The notes: generated from the letters alone by a model not told the origin. Shown: positions 19,623 to 29,954, numbered from the stretch's first letter. The stretch is 64,000 bases of DNA from Chrysemys picta bellii (GCF_011386835.1 NC_088791.1:6076998-6140997), one strand, 5' to 3'. Translations and numbers: made by a program.

Positions 19623-20901
19623 CAGTGGCGTAGCCAGGTTCTAATTGCAGGGGGAGCAAACATAAAAAAGGCGCCCCCCTTGGCTCCTCCTCTGGCCACG
19701 CCCCCCTTGGCTCCTCCTCCGGCCGCTCCACACCCCCCACCCCCGCTGACTCTTCCGGCTGCGCCGCATTCCCCCGTCCCCTTGGCTCCTCTGGCCACGC
19801 TGCGGCCATGCTGCGCCCCCCCTCGGAGGTGCTCGGTCCGGGAGTAGAGGGCTGGGTGTGGCCCGGCCCGGCCGAGGAAGTTTTTAGGGTGCGGTCGGAG
19901 GGAGGGAGAAGAGGCGAGAAAGTTTCATGTGCCCCCGGGCAGGACTCACCAGCTGCCGAACGACCTCGGAGGAAACCATGAGACCGTGCAGGGCGGCCAC
20001 CACGGGAGGGGAGAGGCGCGCAGGAAGCTCCAGGCGGGCTGGAGTCTCGGATGTGACCTGAGCAGGGAGCAGATGGTCGGTCCTTGACCCCCGCCCCGAC
20101 ACCCCGCTCATTAGGTCCGCGCATACCTGGCTGCCCAGGTGCCTCTGATGAGCGATCTCCTCCTCCCCCACAGCGCCAGGGTGCCCAGCTCCTGCTGGTT
20201 CCCGCTGAGTCCGGCGCGACCTAGGAGCCGGCTCCCCCCGGGGAATGGCGTCTGTCCCCGTGGCTCGGGCGGGGAGCTTCCAGCTCGTCTCCTCCTGGGC
20301 TGGGAGCAAGTGCCGGGCTCGCCGTCCCTCCTCCCCAGAGTGGGCTGGTGGTGAGGGCTCGCTGGGGCTGCCGGCTCCCCCCGGCGGAGCAGCAGGCGCA
20401 GCCTTCGGGGGGCCGGAGGGCTCCTGATGGCAGAGGTGGGGGGAGAGCCCCACAGCTCCGGCCGCGTTCCGGGAGGGGGGCGGCGGGGACGGGGGTGGCT
20501 GCACGCCCTGGCTTGTAGCAGATGTTCGCGCCCCACCCGGGGGGGTGGGCTGGCTGACGGACGGGGCAGATGTCCTGCCCTCTGCTGCATGACTCTGCCC
20601 TCCTCAGCCTGCGCGGGACCCGCTCCGGAGACCAAGCAGACGGTCCATCCCCCTGTGGGCGGCGCTGCTCAGGGGGCACTTTGCACCCCACCGCCCGGAG
20701 AGCTGGAGCAGCAGCAGCACCTGTGCCCGGGCAGCGGCAGCGCCTCCTCCCGTCCCTCACTTTCTTCTCCGTGCTTCGAGCCGGGCGCCCCGCTGCAGCC
20801 CCGCCACGCTGTGAAGCCGCCGGCGCTCTGCTGAGCCGAGCCACACCACGCGGGGACCCAGAGCTCCGGCAGTGGCTTTTGAAAAACTAGCTATGCAACT
20901 G
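19623..20901. mobile_element. hAT-type non-autonomous element with perfect 8-bp TSD
   Basis: It begins CAGTGGCGTAGCCAGG and ends AACTAGCTATGCAACTG, which are imperfect TIRs. GGGGAGAG flanks it on both sides (19,615-19,622 and 20,902-20,909). The corresponding place in the related repeat near 44,100-44,120 is uninterrupted. The interior is CpG-rich (many CCGCC and CGGGG runs). ORFs of up to 207 codons there overlap each other on both strands and show no domain. Confidence 0.8.
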
Positions 20902-21480
20902 GGGGAGAGGTGCGGGTGAAGGGAGAGTACATGGGGAAGGGGTGCGGCGAAGGAGCGATGGGGGGAGGTATAAGTGAAGAGGCTGCGAGCGGGATGGGAG
21001 TGCAAGGGCTGAGAGGGGCAGGTGCTGACAGCTCCTTCCCCAGCCCCGTGCAGGCAGAGCCGAGAGGATAGACACTGACCCCCAGGTGCCCAAGCCGCGG
21101 GGGTCCCCCGGGGGGGCAGTATCCCCCGCTGCCCCACTCGGAGCCGGGCTCTGCCTCTCCCCACCCCTCCCCAGGGCAGGCAGTGCAGAGCTGAGGCAGG
21201 GGAGGTGCGCTGCGGGCTGGGTCTGGGGGCAGGAGGGGGCAGCTCCCTGGCAGCTCGGGCTGCCCAGCCACTCGCCCCATCAGCGCACTAGCTGGGATCC
21301 GCGCCCCCTGCCCAGCCCGGCGGTGCCCTGCACAGCCCCCTCGGGCGGGGAAAGGCCGCGCCGCCCTGGGGAGACTCAGAGCAGCAGCGGCAGCAGGACC
21401 CCTCCCCGCTCCCTGCATCCCGGGCCCCACCTCCCTCTCCGCTCCCCGGCTCCTCACACCCAGGCTGGATGCAGCTCAGG

Positions 21481-21591
21481 CTGCCCGGCCGCTGGAGAGC
21501 CGGAGCATCATCCCCGGAGCGGAGCCCCTCTCGCCGCCGCAGCCCGGCTCCGCTCCGGGGGTGACGCTCCGGCTCTCCAGCGGCCGGGCAG
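21481..21591. other. Perfect 26-bp inverted repeat (hairpin)
   Basis: Arm 21,481-21,506 begins CTGCCCGGCCGCTGG. Arm 21,566-21,591 is its exact reverse complement, with a 59-base GC-rich loop. It lies inside the large hAT-type repeat, where similar GAGAGCC.GAGC sequence recurs at 42,340 and 43,540 without the second arm. Confidence 0.8.
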
Positions 21592-22138
21592 CCAGAACTG
21601 CCATCCAGCCTGTGCGACTCCGGCTGCCGTGAGCGCCATCTAGCGACTGCAGCCAGAACTGCAGTGTCAGCCTGAAAGCCGCAGCTGACAGGGAACATCT
21701 TGGTTCAGGGCCGGCTCCCGGCTTTTTGCGCCCCAAGGGGAAAAAAAGCGGGGGGCACTTGGAAAGTGCCGCCCCAAGCACATGCTTGGAGCGCTGGTGC
21801 CTAGAGCCGGCCCTGGCAGTAGGTCTGACCACAAATAACTTACTGAGATGTCACAGCCCCCCACGCCCTTCAGGAGCAGCTTCTGCCGGGAAGTTCCCCC
21901 CGGCGGTGCAGGTCTCTTACTCACTGAGGCAAAACCTCGCTGTTGGCCTCGGCAGTGCTGGGTGTTCTGGGCTGGTCCATAATGCACGGAAGGTGTGACG
22001 ATGGATCCGCTGCCAGCCGAGCCTCTGGGGTTTCCCTCCGAGTGTGAGTGCGATGACGCTGGGGAACCTATTGCTGTTGGAGATCTGTCAGAGATGGGAG
22101 CTGAGCATTGGCGTGTTATCGACAGCATTGTGGGCAAG

Positions 22139-22198
22139 ATGAGGATGGAAAGGAACGCAGGAGCCTTTCTCCTTAGCTACGTCCTTCTGTGCTTTTAA
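22139..22198 (+). other. Possible signal-peptide-like leader upstream of the V-set exon
   Basis: An ATG at 22,139 starts MRMERNAGAFLLSYVLLCF and is followed by TAA. The charged start and hydrophobic core resemble a signal peptide, and it sits 190 bases upstream of an immunoglobulin exon. However, I see no good GT donor in the phase the V-set exon needs (phase 1). It may therefore be coincidental, or a damaged leader exon. The true leader might lie further upstream in repeat DNA. Confidence 0.2.
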
Positions 22199-22384
22199 CG
22201 CTTCGGGTGGACGGGTTATGTCCTGAGGCAACTTAGCTGCCCCGAACGTTTTGTTCTTGAATTCGCCTTAGAATGAGCATTGTGATTCCAGCCAGCCACG
22301 GCCCTAGAGGCTGTATCGCTTAAGGACAATAGAAATGGTTTGAGCTGACTTTGAGTGATGCCATGTTCTCCTTCTCTCTCTCAG

Positions 22385-22729
22385 CCAGTGACCCTGTCAG
22401 AATTGAAGCAGCTGTAGGTGAAGATGTGCTCCTGCCCTGCAATGTCGAACGTAGAGACGCTGTCCGTCTTCCACACCCTATAGTTAACTGGCAGCGGTCA
22501 GGGAGTAGTGAAGTTGTGAACAGCTACCACAATGGCAAGAACCATCCAGAGCATCAGTGTGGACAATATAAGGGGAGAACGGAGTTCTCTTCTCAGGGAT
22601 TGTCCGAGGGCAACGCATCTCTGCTACTGAAGAATGTAACCCCCGCTGACTTTGGGAACTACACCTGTTTATATGAGAACAGTCCCCAAACTTTACAAAC
22701 TGTCCTGCTTTTGCTGAAAAAGACCCCAG
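22385..22729 (+). CDS. V-set immunoglobulin domain exon (B7/butyrophilin-like)
   Basis: This is a 345-base exon bounded by a pyrimidine-rich acceptor (CTTCTCTCTCTCAG) and a strong donor (CCCCAG|gtaggt). It is symmetric phase 1-1, as usual for Ig exons. The translation shows the V-set framework: EDVLLPC (first cysteine), VNWQRSG (core tryptophan), the GRTEF strand, GNASLLLKNVTPADFGNYTC with the DFGNYTC motif (second disulfide cysteine), and a C-terminal G-strand. There is an extra cysteine in HQCGQY. The GNASLLLKNV pattern and the G.Y.GRT region are most like B7 and butyrophilin family V domains, which act as cell-surface ligands on leukocytes. No stops or frameshifts are present. Family assignment beyond V-set is tentative. 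Confidence 0.8.
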
Positions 22730-23489
22730 GTAGGTCAGTGACGTTCCCTTATCAACTGTGCTGTGAGAATCCCACGAGCATTTAGCATAATTTCGAAGCA
22801 GGAGCCTGCTGTGAGAAGTGACATTAAGAGAAGCATCCCGGGGATCAGTGTTTTCTCTCCATTGCTCTGTATCTCCTGTGATCTGTTTTTAGAAGGAGAA
22901 ATGGAGCTTGAACTGTCAGGGCCATGATGGGAGCAAGGAACTGTAGATCGAGTTGGGTTCTTCCTTCTCTCACTCCATCACCAGTAATAACAACACTGCA
23001 GGCCAAACGATGCCCTCTCTTGATCCCCTGTAACCCCGTTAGTCTTCAGTGGAAATGTTCCAGTGTCACTAAGGGCACAGTTTGGCATATCGGATCTCTA
23101 TTTCTGGTGATGTTTGGGGCAGGAAGAGCCCAGCTTGACTCTCAGATCCCAGGATGAGTTTGCAGAGTCTGTCTCTGCCTCCTGTGGGTTTTCCCTACTG
23201 GCAGACCCCGCAGTCCCTGTGCTTTGAGGAGTGCAATGTCTGGATTGTGGTTGATTCTGTAGGTGGGCATAAGGTGATAGAGCGTCTCCTAGCATAGCTT
23301 TCTGCTTGGCCATTAGCACCAGACCTGACACACAGTGTGGCCAAAAATGTGCTTTTTCAAACCATCTTTCGAATGCCTGGCTGTACGGAGCAAGCTGTAG
23401 TAACAGCTAATTGCAACGTGGAGGGAGGGTTTATATTGGAAATGGCTGGAGGCAGTGCCAGCTTACTTAATAATTTTACTGTTTTGCAG

Positions 23490-23602
23490 GTGCAAATGTT
23501 CAGGCAGATGCAAACGTTCCAGGAGGACATGAAAACCGAGACCGCATTCTAAGCATTCCTGTCCTGTTGAGCGCACTAGTGATTCTTGCAGAAGGTGCTT
23601 AA
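23490..23602 (+). CDS. Terminal exon: short stalk plus hydrophobic C-terminal tail
   Basis: The acceptor TTTTACTGTTTTGCAG precedes 23,490, and the exon joins the V-set exon in phase 1 to give an open frame to TAA at 23,600-23,602. The coded tail is a short polar stalk (ANVQADANVPGGHENRDR) followed by ILSIPVLLSALVILA and three residues. This could be a GPI-attachment signal or a very short membrane anchor. A poly(A) signal AATAAA lies 19 bases past the stop (23,621). The gene would thus encode a single V-set domain tethered to the membrane, without a C-type domain or cytoplasmic tail. The intron (22,730-23,489) shows no other convincing exon. Splicing is inferred, not observed. Confidence 0.6.
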
Positions 23603-23620
23603 TTAGTTTCAGCTGGTTTT

Positions 23621-23626
23621 AATAAA
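23621..23626 (+). promoter_or_regulatory. Poly(A) signal of the V-set gene
   Basis: AATAAA is 19 bases downstream of the inferred stop codon, followed by GT-containing sequence (gtgcacgtggc). The distance and order fit a genuine 3' end for the two-exon model. Confidence 0.6.
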
Positions 23627-23875
23627 GTGCACGTGGCAAGTTTTCCAATACTGCAAGCTTCTATTTGTGTCGCTAAGAGCAAGTCGGGCCTAGGCTCACC
23701 AGTTGAATAATACTGCCTAGGGCCCCTAAGGATGGCCCTGCGTCTGACCTTAAAATTGTCCAGTCCTTAAATTGTGCCTTATTTTTGTTTGGAAAGACGT
23801 TAGCAATAGCAGCACATTTGGGGCACTGCCAGAAATCCAGGATAAATCACTGCCTGGACCGTTCATCAAAAACTG

Positions 23876-25024
23876 ACATTTTCACAGCTCTGGCATGATC
23901 TGCTGCACAGTTTCTTCACGAGGACGTGACCCTGGCCTTTGTAACTCACGTTAACCATGGACTTACTTTATGAAACTTGGACAAAACATTAAGACGTTGG
24001 CTGCCCAACCTCTGGGCTGGCAAAAACTATACTGACTCACTGAAGGGAAAAAAAAAGGGCAAGAGAATCTTAGCATAACATATGGAAAGTATCTGTTGTG
24101 CGGAAGTACATGTATCTTAGTACAACTTTTCAGAAAGCGACTCACTTCCTCGTCAGCCAGCCTAAGTAACGCGGGCTGGATTGGAATGCTCACACCCAGC
24201 TGGCTGGGCTGGGGACGCGTCTCTCCCCCGGGCTGGCAGCGGTCCATCTGATCTGGGGGGAGCCACGCGGGGCAGGATGAGTTGCTGTGGCCCTGCGGGT
24301 CCCCAGCCCCGGGAGCAGATGCAGCATGCTGCACTAACTTCCCCATGGTCCGTGGGGCTGGCGGTGGTGCCCAGTGGAGTGTGAGCTGACCTGAGAGTTT
24401 GCTGCTGCCACGCTGCACCCCAAGAGGTGGATTTGGGGGTCCTGCAGCTTCCCACCGATCTCCTCCTCTACTGCAGCGGTTGGACCAGCAGGCTGGGGGT
24501 GAGCCAAGCATGAAAGCAGGACGGTGTTGCCATTTAGATGGTCATTTAACAACTGTTTGCCAAAAATGCTGGCTAACAATCCTGAATTCAATTTCAATAT
24601 TTATTTTTTAAAAAATATCAATATCTGAGCCAAAACCAGAACATTACAGTTGTTGACAATTATTTGTGAGTTTGTTTTGGGGCAGGGAGTGGGCCAGTTT
24701 TCATCAGAGAAACAAAAAATATTGACTGACTTTCCTATAGCCCTGTTACTGCTAAATGGAGCCTTCCAACGACGGTAATATGCTCATCTCCTTACTAGTG
24801 TATGGAGTGACCATCTGTTGTACTAAGATTCTCTTGCTTTTTCCCCCCAGTGAGTCAGTGTAGCTTTTGCCACCCCAGAGGTTGGGCAGCCAATGTCTTA
24901 GGTTTTCACAATGGTTTGTCCAACTTTCATAAAGTAAATCCATGGTTAACATGAGTTAAAAACGCCAGGGACACTTCCGTGGGACGAACCTGTGCAGCAG
25001 ATCACGCTAGAGCTGTGAAAATGT
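23876..25024. mobile_element. Foldback-type DNA element with ~245-bp terminal inverted repeats
   Basis: It starts ACATTTTCACAGCTCTGGC and ends with the reverse complement GAGCTGTGAAAATGT at 25,010-25,024. The inverse homology continues inward through ATCTGCTGCACAG, GTTAACCATGGA and GGTTGGGCAGCC to about 24,120 and 24,790. The middle (24,150-24,500) is unique, GC-richer sequence. No transposase is seen. A TSD is not obvious. Confidence 0.6.
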
Positions 25025-25029
25025 GCTGC

Positions 25030-25310
25030 TACAGTAACTCCTCACTTAAAGTCGTCCCGGTTAACGTTGTTTCGTTGCTGATCAATTAGGGAACGTGCTC
25101 GTTTAAAGTTGTGCAATGCTCCCTTCTAACGTCGTTTGGCAGCCGCCTGCTTTGTGCACCGCTTGCAGGAAGAGCAGCCCGTTGGAGCTGGCTGGTGGGG
25201 GCTTGGAACCAGGATGGACCGGCAGCCCCCCTATCAGCTCCCCGCGCCCCTAAGTTCCCTGTGCGGCAGCTGCCTGCAGTTCAGCTGTGTCCCTCCCCCC
25301 ACTGCCTGGG
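25030..25310. repeat. Interspersed repeat (CAGTAACTCCTCACTTAAAG family)
   Basis: It starts with ACAGTAACTCCTCACTTAAA and includes GTTAACGTTGTTTCGTTGC, a pattern I recognise from turtle interspersed repeats. It then becomes GC-rich and abuts a short hAT-type MITE. It is non-coding. Confidence 0.5.
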
Positions 25311-25434
25311 CCGGCTCTAGGCACCAGCCCTCCAAGCATGTGCTTGGGGCGGCACTTTCCAAGGGGCAGCACTCTGGCTTTTTTTTTTTTTTTTCTTTTT
25401 TGCTTGGGGAGCAAAAAGACAGGAGCCGGCCCTG
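25311..25434. mobile_element. Short hAT-type MITE (CAGGGCCGGCTCTAGG family)
   Basis: The termini are GGGCCGGCTCTAGGCACC and, at the other end, GGAGCCGGCCCTGA. The centre has GCGGCACTTTCCAAGGGG and a long T-run. Other short copies are at 21,705-21,815, 42,192-42,323 and 43,398-43,523. Confidence 0.7.
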
Positions 25435-25690
25435 AGCGGAGGTGAGCTGCAGTGGGGGGGCCACGGGGAGGGCCACAGGAAGTAACCCTGGGAGGGGGCA
25501 GAGGAAACAGCTGATTTGCGCAGCAAGCCTGGGAGGGACTGGGGAGAAGTGGAGCGGAGACGGCACACTCAGGGGAACAGGTGGAGTGGAGGTGAGCTGC
25601 AGCGGTGAGGGGCACGGGGAGGGCCACGGGAAGTAACCCTGGAGGGGGCACAGAACTGCTCCCCTCCCAGCTCACCTCCGCCGCCATTTA
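25435..25690. repeat. Short GC-rich duplicated segment
   Basis: GAGGTGAGCTGCAGTG and CCACGGGGAGGGCCAC occur at about 25,440-25,490 and again at about 25,590-25,640, a direct duplication of roughly 50 bp at about 150-bp spacing. It is probably the internal part of the neighbouring MITE family. It is non-coding. Confidence 0.4.
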
Positions 25691-25879
25691 TGGCAGTAAA
25701 TTCACTGGACCACCCCATCCAACGTCCCATCTCCAGCTGTGACCATTCCTGATACTTCAGAGGAAGGAGACCAAAAACAAAGCTCCAGAATACATTGCAG
25801 TGGGGGAGGGGAGAAATCCCTTCCTGACCCCTGCAGGTGACCGACTGAAGCATGAGCGTTAGGAACGCAAGACAAACTG

Positions 25880-28260
25880 GAAGTGAGCCCCAGGGCTACC
25901 GAGCTCTGCCCACCACAAGTTCTTCCAGTCTCCTCTCATAAGATGGGCCCTCCATTCCCCTGATCATCCTTTTAGCTCTTCTCCGCACCAGTTCCCATTG
26001 GAATTCATCTTTCTGGAACATGGACATCCCCAATGGCACACAGTATTCCAGATGAGGTCTTACCAGTGCCTGGTACATTGACATTCATACTTCTTTCTCT
26101 ATTGGAAATGTCTCACCTGATACATCCTAGGATCATATTTGCCATTTTCACCGGCAGCTCACATCGATGGCTCATAGTCTTCCTGTGATCAGCCCACACG
26201 CTCCGGTTGCTTTCCTTTTCTGTCACTTCCAGCTGATGAGTCCCCAGCTTGCAGCAGAAATTGTTAGTATTAGACTCTGTGTCCACAATCTGTCACTTTG
26301 GACTATTGAATTTCACCCCATTTTTGTCACTCCAGTCTTCAAGGGCCCCCAGCTCTTCCTGTACCGTATTCTGATCCTCCTCAGCATCCATGGGACACAG
26401 TGAGAATTTTCTGTAATAGTTTTTGTTCGTGTGACTGCCTCAGTTTCCGCCAGCACTCTGCATTGGTCCCCAGTGTTGCAGAAGGGGTAAATCTGCTCTT
26501 GGGGTAGAGCAGGAAACGTGAGGTGTTTGTGTCATGGATCAGTCTGTGGTGGATTGATGGGTTGTTAAGGGACTGCCTGGAAACCAGGCACATCAATGGA
26601 GGGTCCAGAAAGACAATGGAAGCACAAACCTTTGCCTTCTCCCTGTTAGCCGGTTCCTCACACTCCTTACAATTCTTGTACTAATCCCCCATCTTCTCTA
26701 AACTGAATAATGATTTCCCATGTGGTACCGTATCAAACGCTTTCTTGAAGTCCAGGTATATCAGATCTCCTGCATTTCCTTATGTAAAAAAATCAATGAC
26801 TTTCTCCAAGATGGAAATCAGGTTAGCCTGACACAATCAGACTAGGTACATGTGGTACCTACATGTTGCATCAAACCCCTTATTCTGTGTATGTCCATGA
26901 ATTGAATTATTCTTTCCTTCATAGTTTGTTCCAAAATCTTCCCTACTACTCAGGTTGGAATAACAGGTCTGTAATTGCCCCACTCACTCTGTTCCCTTTT
27001 CTTAAATGTAAGTATGACATTATGTATTATTATTAAAAATCCTTTCTACCAGACTAGCAATCTCCTGGGTCAGTTCTTTCAGTACTTTGGATGGAAATCA
27101 GGGTGGATAAAAAGCAATGATTTTTAAAAATAAAAATTAAAAAAAATCTGATTTTTTATTTAATTCGGATTTTTTTGATAAAATGCTTTTTGAGGAAAAA
27201 ACCTATCTAAAAATAGTTTTAATTAAGATACATTATAGCTGAAAGATCTCTCATCATGGCATAGGGATTATAAATTCTAATTCTATAGTATGAGACAATA
27301 TATTCATGTCATGTTTAAGAAAGTTTTGTAAGTGAGTTCCAATAGTTCATGGATTAGGGACCCAATTTTATGGGGTTCCAGGGGCTTCTGTATAGATTAT
27401 TTAGGTTAATCTTTCTATCTACCCAATGGGACTCAGGGCTCAGTCTAGAAGAGACCATCAGAGATGCTTAGTTTTGCAGTTCTCAAACCGTGGATTTGTG
27501 TCTCCAGAGATAACATGCTTGTTAACAGCAAAAATGGTGGTTGTTTTTTTTAAATTTGCTGTTTTTTTTTAAAAAAAATATTTCATTTAACTATTTTAGT
27601 TTAAAACAATCTTAACAAAAACAAACCTGATTTTAAAAAACTAGATTAAAAAATTCATATGCTTGTTTTGTTAAACTATTATATGTTTGCTGTTGAAAAA
27701 AAAAATCCAGAATACTTAATGTTGTTGTTTTAAAACAATTTAAATGTCTGTCTGGTGATGTTCTCCTCCTAATACAGCATGGCAAGAAAATCCTCCAAAT
27801 ATGAATGATTAACCTGTTGAATTGGAGATAGTTCACCTCCCAATGACTTCATGAATTTCTGCTTCAATTACCTTTGATAAATGAAATAACCAATTATTCA
27901 TTTTCTGATATAGCTGTAAAACTAATCGGAAAAGTTTTCAAAATAAATCACTTTACAAATGTATCGTGTGTACCTTCTAAAAATGAAACCTACATCTATC
28001 TCTGAGTTGTGAAGAATATGTATTAAGGTTATAACAACCAACAAGAATATACTTTTATGTAGAAATCCATGATTAAATCGAGTCTTCCTGACTAATGAAT
28101 GATTTAAATCAAACCCACCCTGATGGAAATTATCTGGTCCTCCTGCTCTGAGCACACTAAACTCTCTACATTTTTCTTCCACCTCAGAGGTGGGAATTTC
28201 CACTGTAGTTCACTCCTTTCTATCAGCCATCCCGCCTTCATCCCTATGTTCCAGCGTGGG
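25880..28260 (-). pseudogene. Old CR1 LINE remnant
   Basis: Minus-strand fragments in CR1 order: a 5' piece at 28,131-28,260; an RT piece at 26,680-27,098 containing the KAFDTVP motif; and the thumb region at 26,084-25,896 (ALVRPHLEYCV, RRRAKRMIRG, RRLEEL). A hAT element (27,099-28,122) and unassigned sequence (26,400-26,680) break it up. It is more decayed than the CR1 copies in the duplicated arms. Confidence 0.7.
27099..28122. mobile_element. AT-rich hAT-type element inserted in CR1, 8-bp TSD
   Basis: It begins CAGGGTGGATAAAAAG and ends AAACCCACCCTG. ATGGAAAT flanks it on both sides (27,091-27,098 and 28,123-28,130). Removing it restores a continuous CR1 sequence. The interior is AT-rich with poly-A and poly-T runs and no transposase. 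Confidence 0.85.
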
Positions 28261-28289
28261 GTCATCTCTTTTTACTGGGCCAATTGCTG

Positions 28290-29380
28290 CTAGACTCACA
28301 GCCCCATGGAGTTAGAGGGGACCACCAGGCTCATCTAGTCTAACCCCCGCCAAGCTGCAGGATTTGTTGGGTCTAACCCAGTGGTTCCCAAACTTTAACA
28401 ACCTGTGAACCCCTTTCACTAAAATGTCAAATCTCACAAACCCCCTCTAAAAATGAGTATTTCCAGGGATTTTCTCCTTTAACCAAGTATAAATTATAAA
28501 AGCAGTGATCTTGGAAATATACAATTTGTTTTTATGACATGCTTATTACACACTAATTATTATTATTATTACAGTATTTTTATTACATTATGAAAACGGC
28601 AACGCTCTTCCGAGAACTCACTTTCGTAGCTTGTATCACTTTGAAGAAGCCTGTTATAAGACAAGGCTCCTACGTTTCATCAAGGAGTATCAGGTGTGAA
28701 ACAGCAGGAAGGTATTTAAGAAGCCAATTCAAAGAGTTCCTCCTAGACAAGCATTCAGGTCTTGAGCAGTCCAGGCAAACAACACACGTTACAACAAAGC
28801 TTAAACTTGTTCTTCATAAAAATTTTAAAAACAGCAAAAAAGATCCACCTCCCTTTCCATTTCTTATAAGGAGTCTTGAAGTTTAAATCTCCTCAGTGCG
28901 ATAGAGATGCTTGCTTTGAGCTGCTTAGCTCTTGGAAGTCCAGGGGCGCTGGGCTGATGGGCCCGTGCTGCCCGGGGTCCCTAGGGACAGCACTGGCCGC
29001 CCTTAGGGAATTTTTTCCCCCGAGAACCCCCTGTAACATTTCACAAACCCCAGTTTGGGAACCATTGGTCTAACCCCCCCCAGACAGCTGGCTCCAGCCT
29101 CCTTTCCAGAACCTCCAGCAACAGCATTTCCATGACCCCCCGAGGCGTCTGTCCCAGTGTCCCGCTGCTCTCACCCTTAGGAAGCGTTTCCCGAGATTTC
29201 AGCTCCATCTGCTGGGCTGCAGTTTGCCCCCGTCGCCCCGTGTCCTGCCCTCTGGGGCGAGAGAGACCAACTTCCCTCCGGCTGTTCCGGGGCAGCCTTT
29301 GAAGTATTTGAAGGCGGTTGCTATGGCCCAGCGTCATCTCCTCTTCCAAACTCCCATAGTCACCTCCCATGTGTATTTAG
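28290..29380 (-). pseudogene. Second CR1 3'-end fragment
   Basis: 28,290-28,378 and 29,076-29,380 read on the minus strand as an older CR1 3' region (GGTGGTCCCCTCTAACTCCA near the end). It is split by a hAT element at 28,379-29,067. No ORF remains. Confidence 0.55.
28379..29067. mobile_element. hAT (Charlie-like) element with perfect 8-bp TSD
   Basis: The termini CAGTGGTTCCCAAACTT and AGTTTGGGAACCATTG are classic hAT TIRs. GTCTAACC occurs at 28,371-28,378 and 29,068-29,075. It is 689 bp, so non-autonomous. A 98-codon ORF inside (28,590-28,886) has an EFLLDKHSG-like stretch that could be a transposase remnant, but this is weak. Confidence 0.85.
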
Positions 29381-29399
29381 AATAAAACAGACACGCGGG

Positions 29400-29940
29400 C
29401 ATTCAGCGGGGGGAGGGGAAGGGGGAACCCCGACAGATTTGGAACCAGACTGGGCTAACCAAACACCCAGGTCACTCAGCTCCTGAGAAACCCGCACGAG
29501 ACGACCCTGCCCCACCCCAGAAATTAGCACCACCCAGAGAAGCGGGGAGTACGGGGGGGAGACAGCACCTGTTACGGGGCGCTGGGAGAGACACGCCGCC
29601 CTCCCCGCACGGGGACCCCCAGCCCGGAGTGGGACCGGCGGAGGAAGCCCCTCGCAGCCGGGGCTGGTTCTTACCTCCGCCGCCGGCGCCAGCGCTCCCA
29701 GCAAACTCCCACCGAGCGTCTGCCCGAGCTGCTGCCGCTTGTTCCCTCTGCCTCCCGGCTCAGCTGCGCCCCGCCCCCGCTCGTCACACACAGGAACCCT
29801 CCGCCTCTGCGGCCAGCGCCGCTTCCACCGTGCAAAAGTCACCTTCCCGGCTACTGCTCAGGACTCGCTACCTCCTGGTCCAGGGCTTGGGAATTAGGAG
29901 CGATGGGGCTTGGGGGGGCGGAGCACAGCCATGAGCCCAA
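29400..29940 (-). promoter_or_regulatory. CpG-rich segment with candidate minus-strand first exon
   Basis: This stretch is rich in CpG without resembling the repeats elsewhere in the window. On the minus strand it has a GGGGGCGGGGCG GC-box-type motif near 29,770 and a consensus splice donor GCGGAG|gtaagaacc at 29,675/29,674. An ATG at 29,842 is open through the donor. This looks like a housekeeping-type promoter with a first exon ending at 29,675. No matching downstream exon on the minus strand is evident in the window, so the gene is unknown, and a decayed promoter is possible. Confidence 0.4.
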
Positions 29941-29954
29941 GCTGAGACTAGAGC

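Larger units (their letters stand above)
19297..21815. mobile_element. Large CpG-rich non-autonomous hAT-type repeat (truncated at LTR)
   Basis: The right end has the terminus CCTAGAGCCGGCCCTG at about 21,800-21,815. An internal CAGGGCCGGCTCCCGG start at 21,705 marks a nested short MITE (21,705-21,815). Sequence 19,307-19,622 plus 20,902-21,470 matches the reverse of 43,750-44,420. The interior is GC-rich with long frames on all strands but no recognisable protein. 19,623-20,901 is a second inserted element. The left end is missing at the LTR junction. Confidence 0.65.

Noticed and set aside
19543..21643. Long overlapping ORFs (up to about 200 codons) on both strands
   Set aside because: They lie in CpG-rich non-autonomous repeats. 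Equally long frames exist in several frames and both strands, with no domain, splice or codon signal.
22924..23157. Possible additional exon between the V-set and terminal exons
   Set aside because: An AG acceptor-like site exists near 22,998, but there is no Ig C-type pattern, no good donor, and the V-to-tail junction is already phase-consistent.
23337..23552. 71-codon ORF covering the terminal exon
   Set aside because: It is in a different frame from the one that continues the V-set exon. It is a shadow of the terminal exon.
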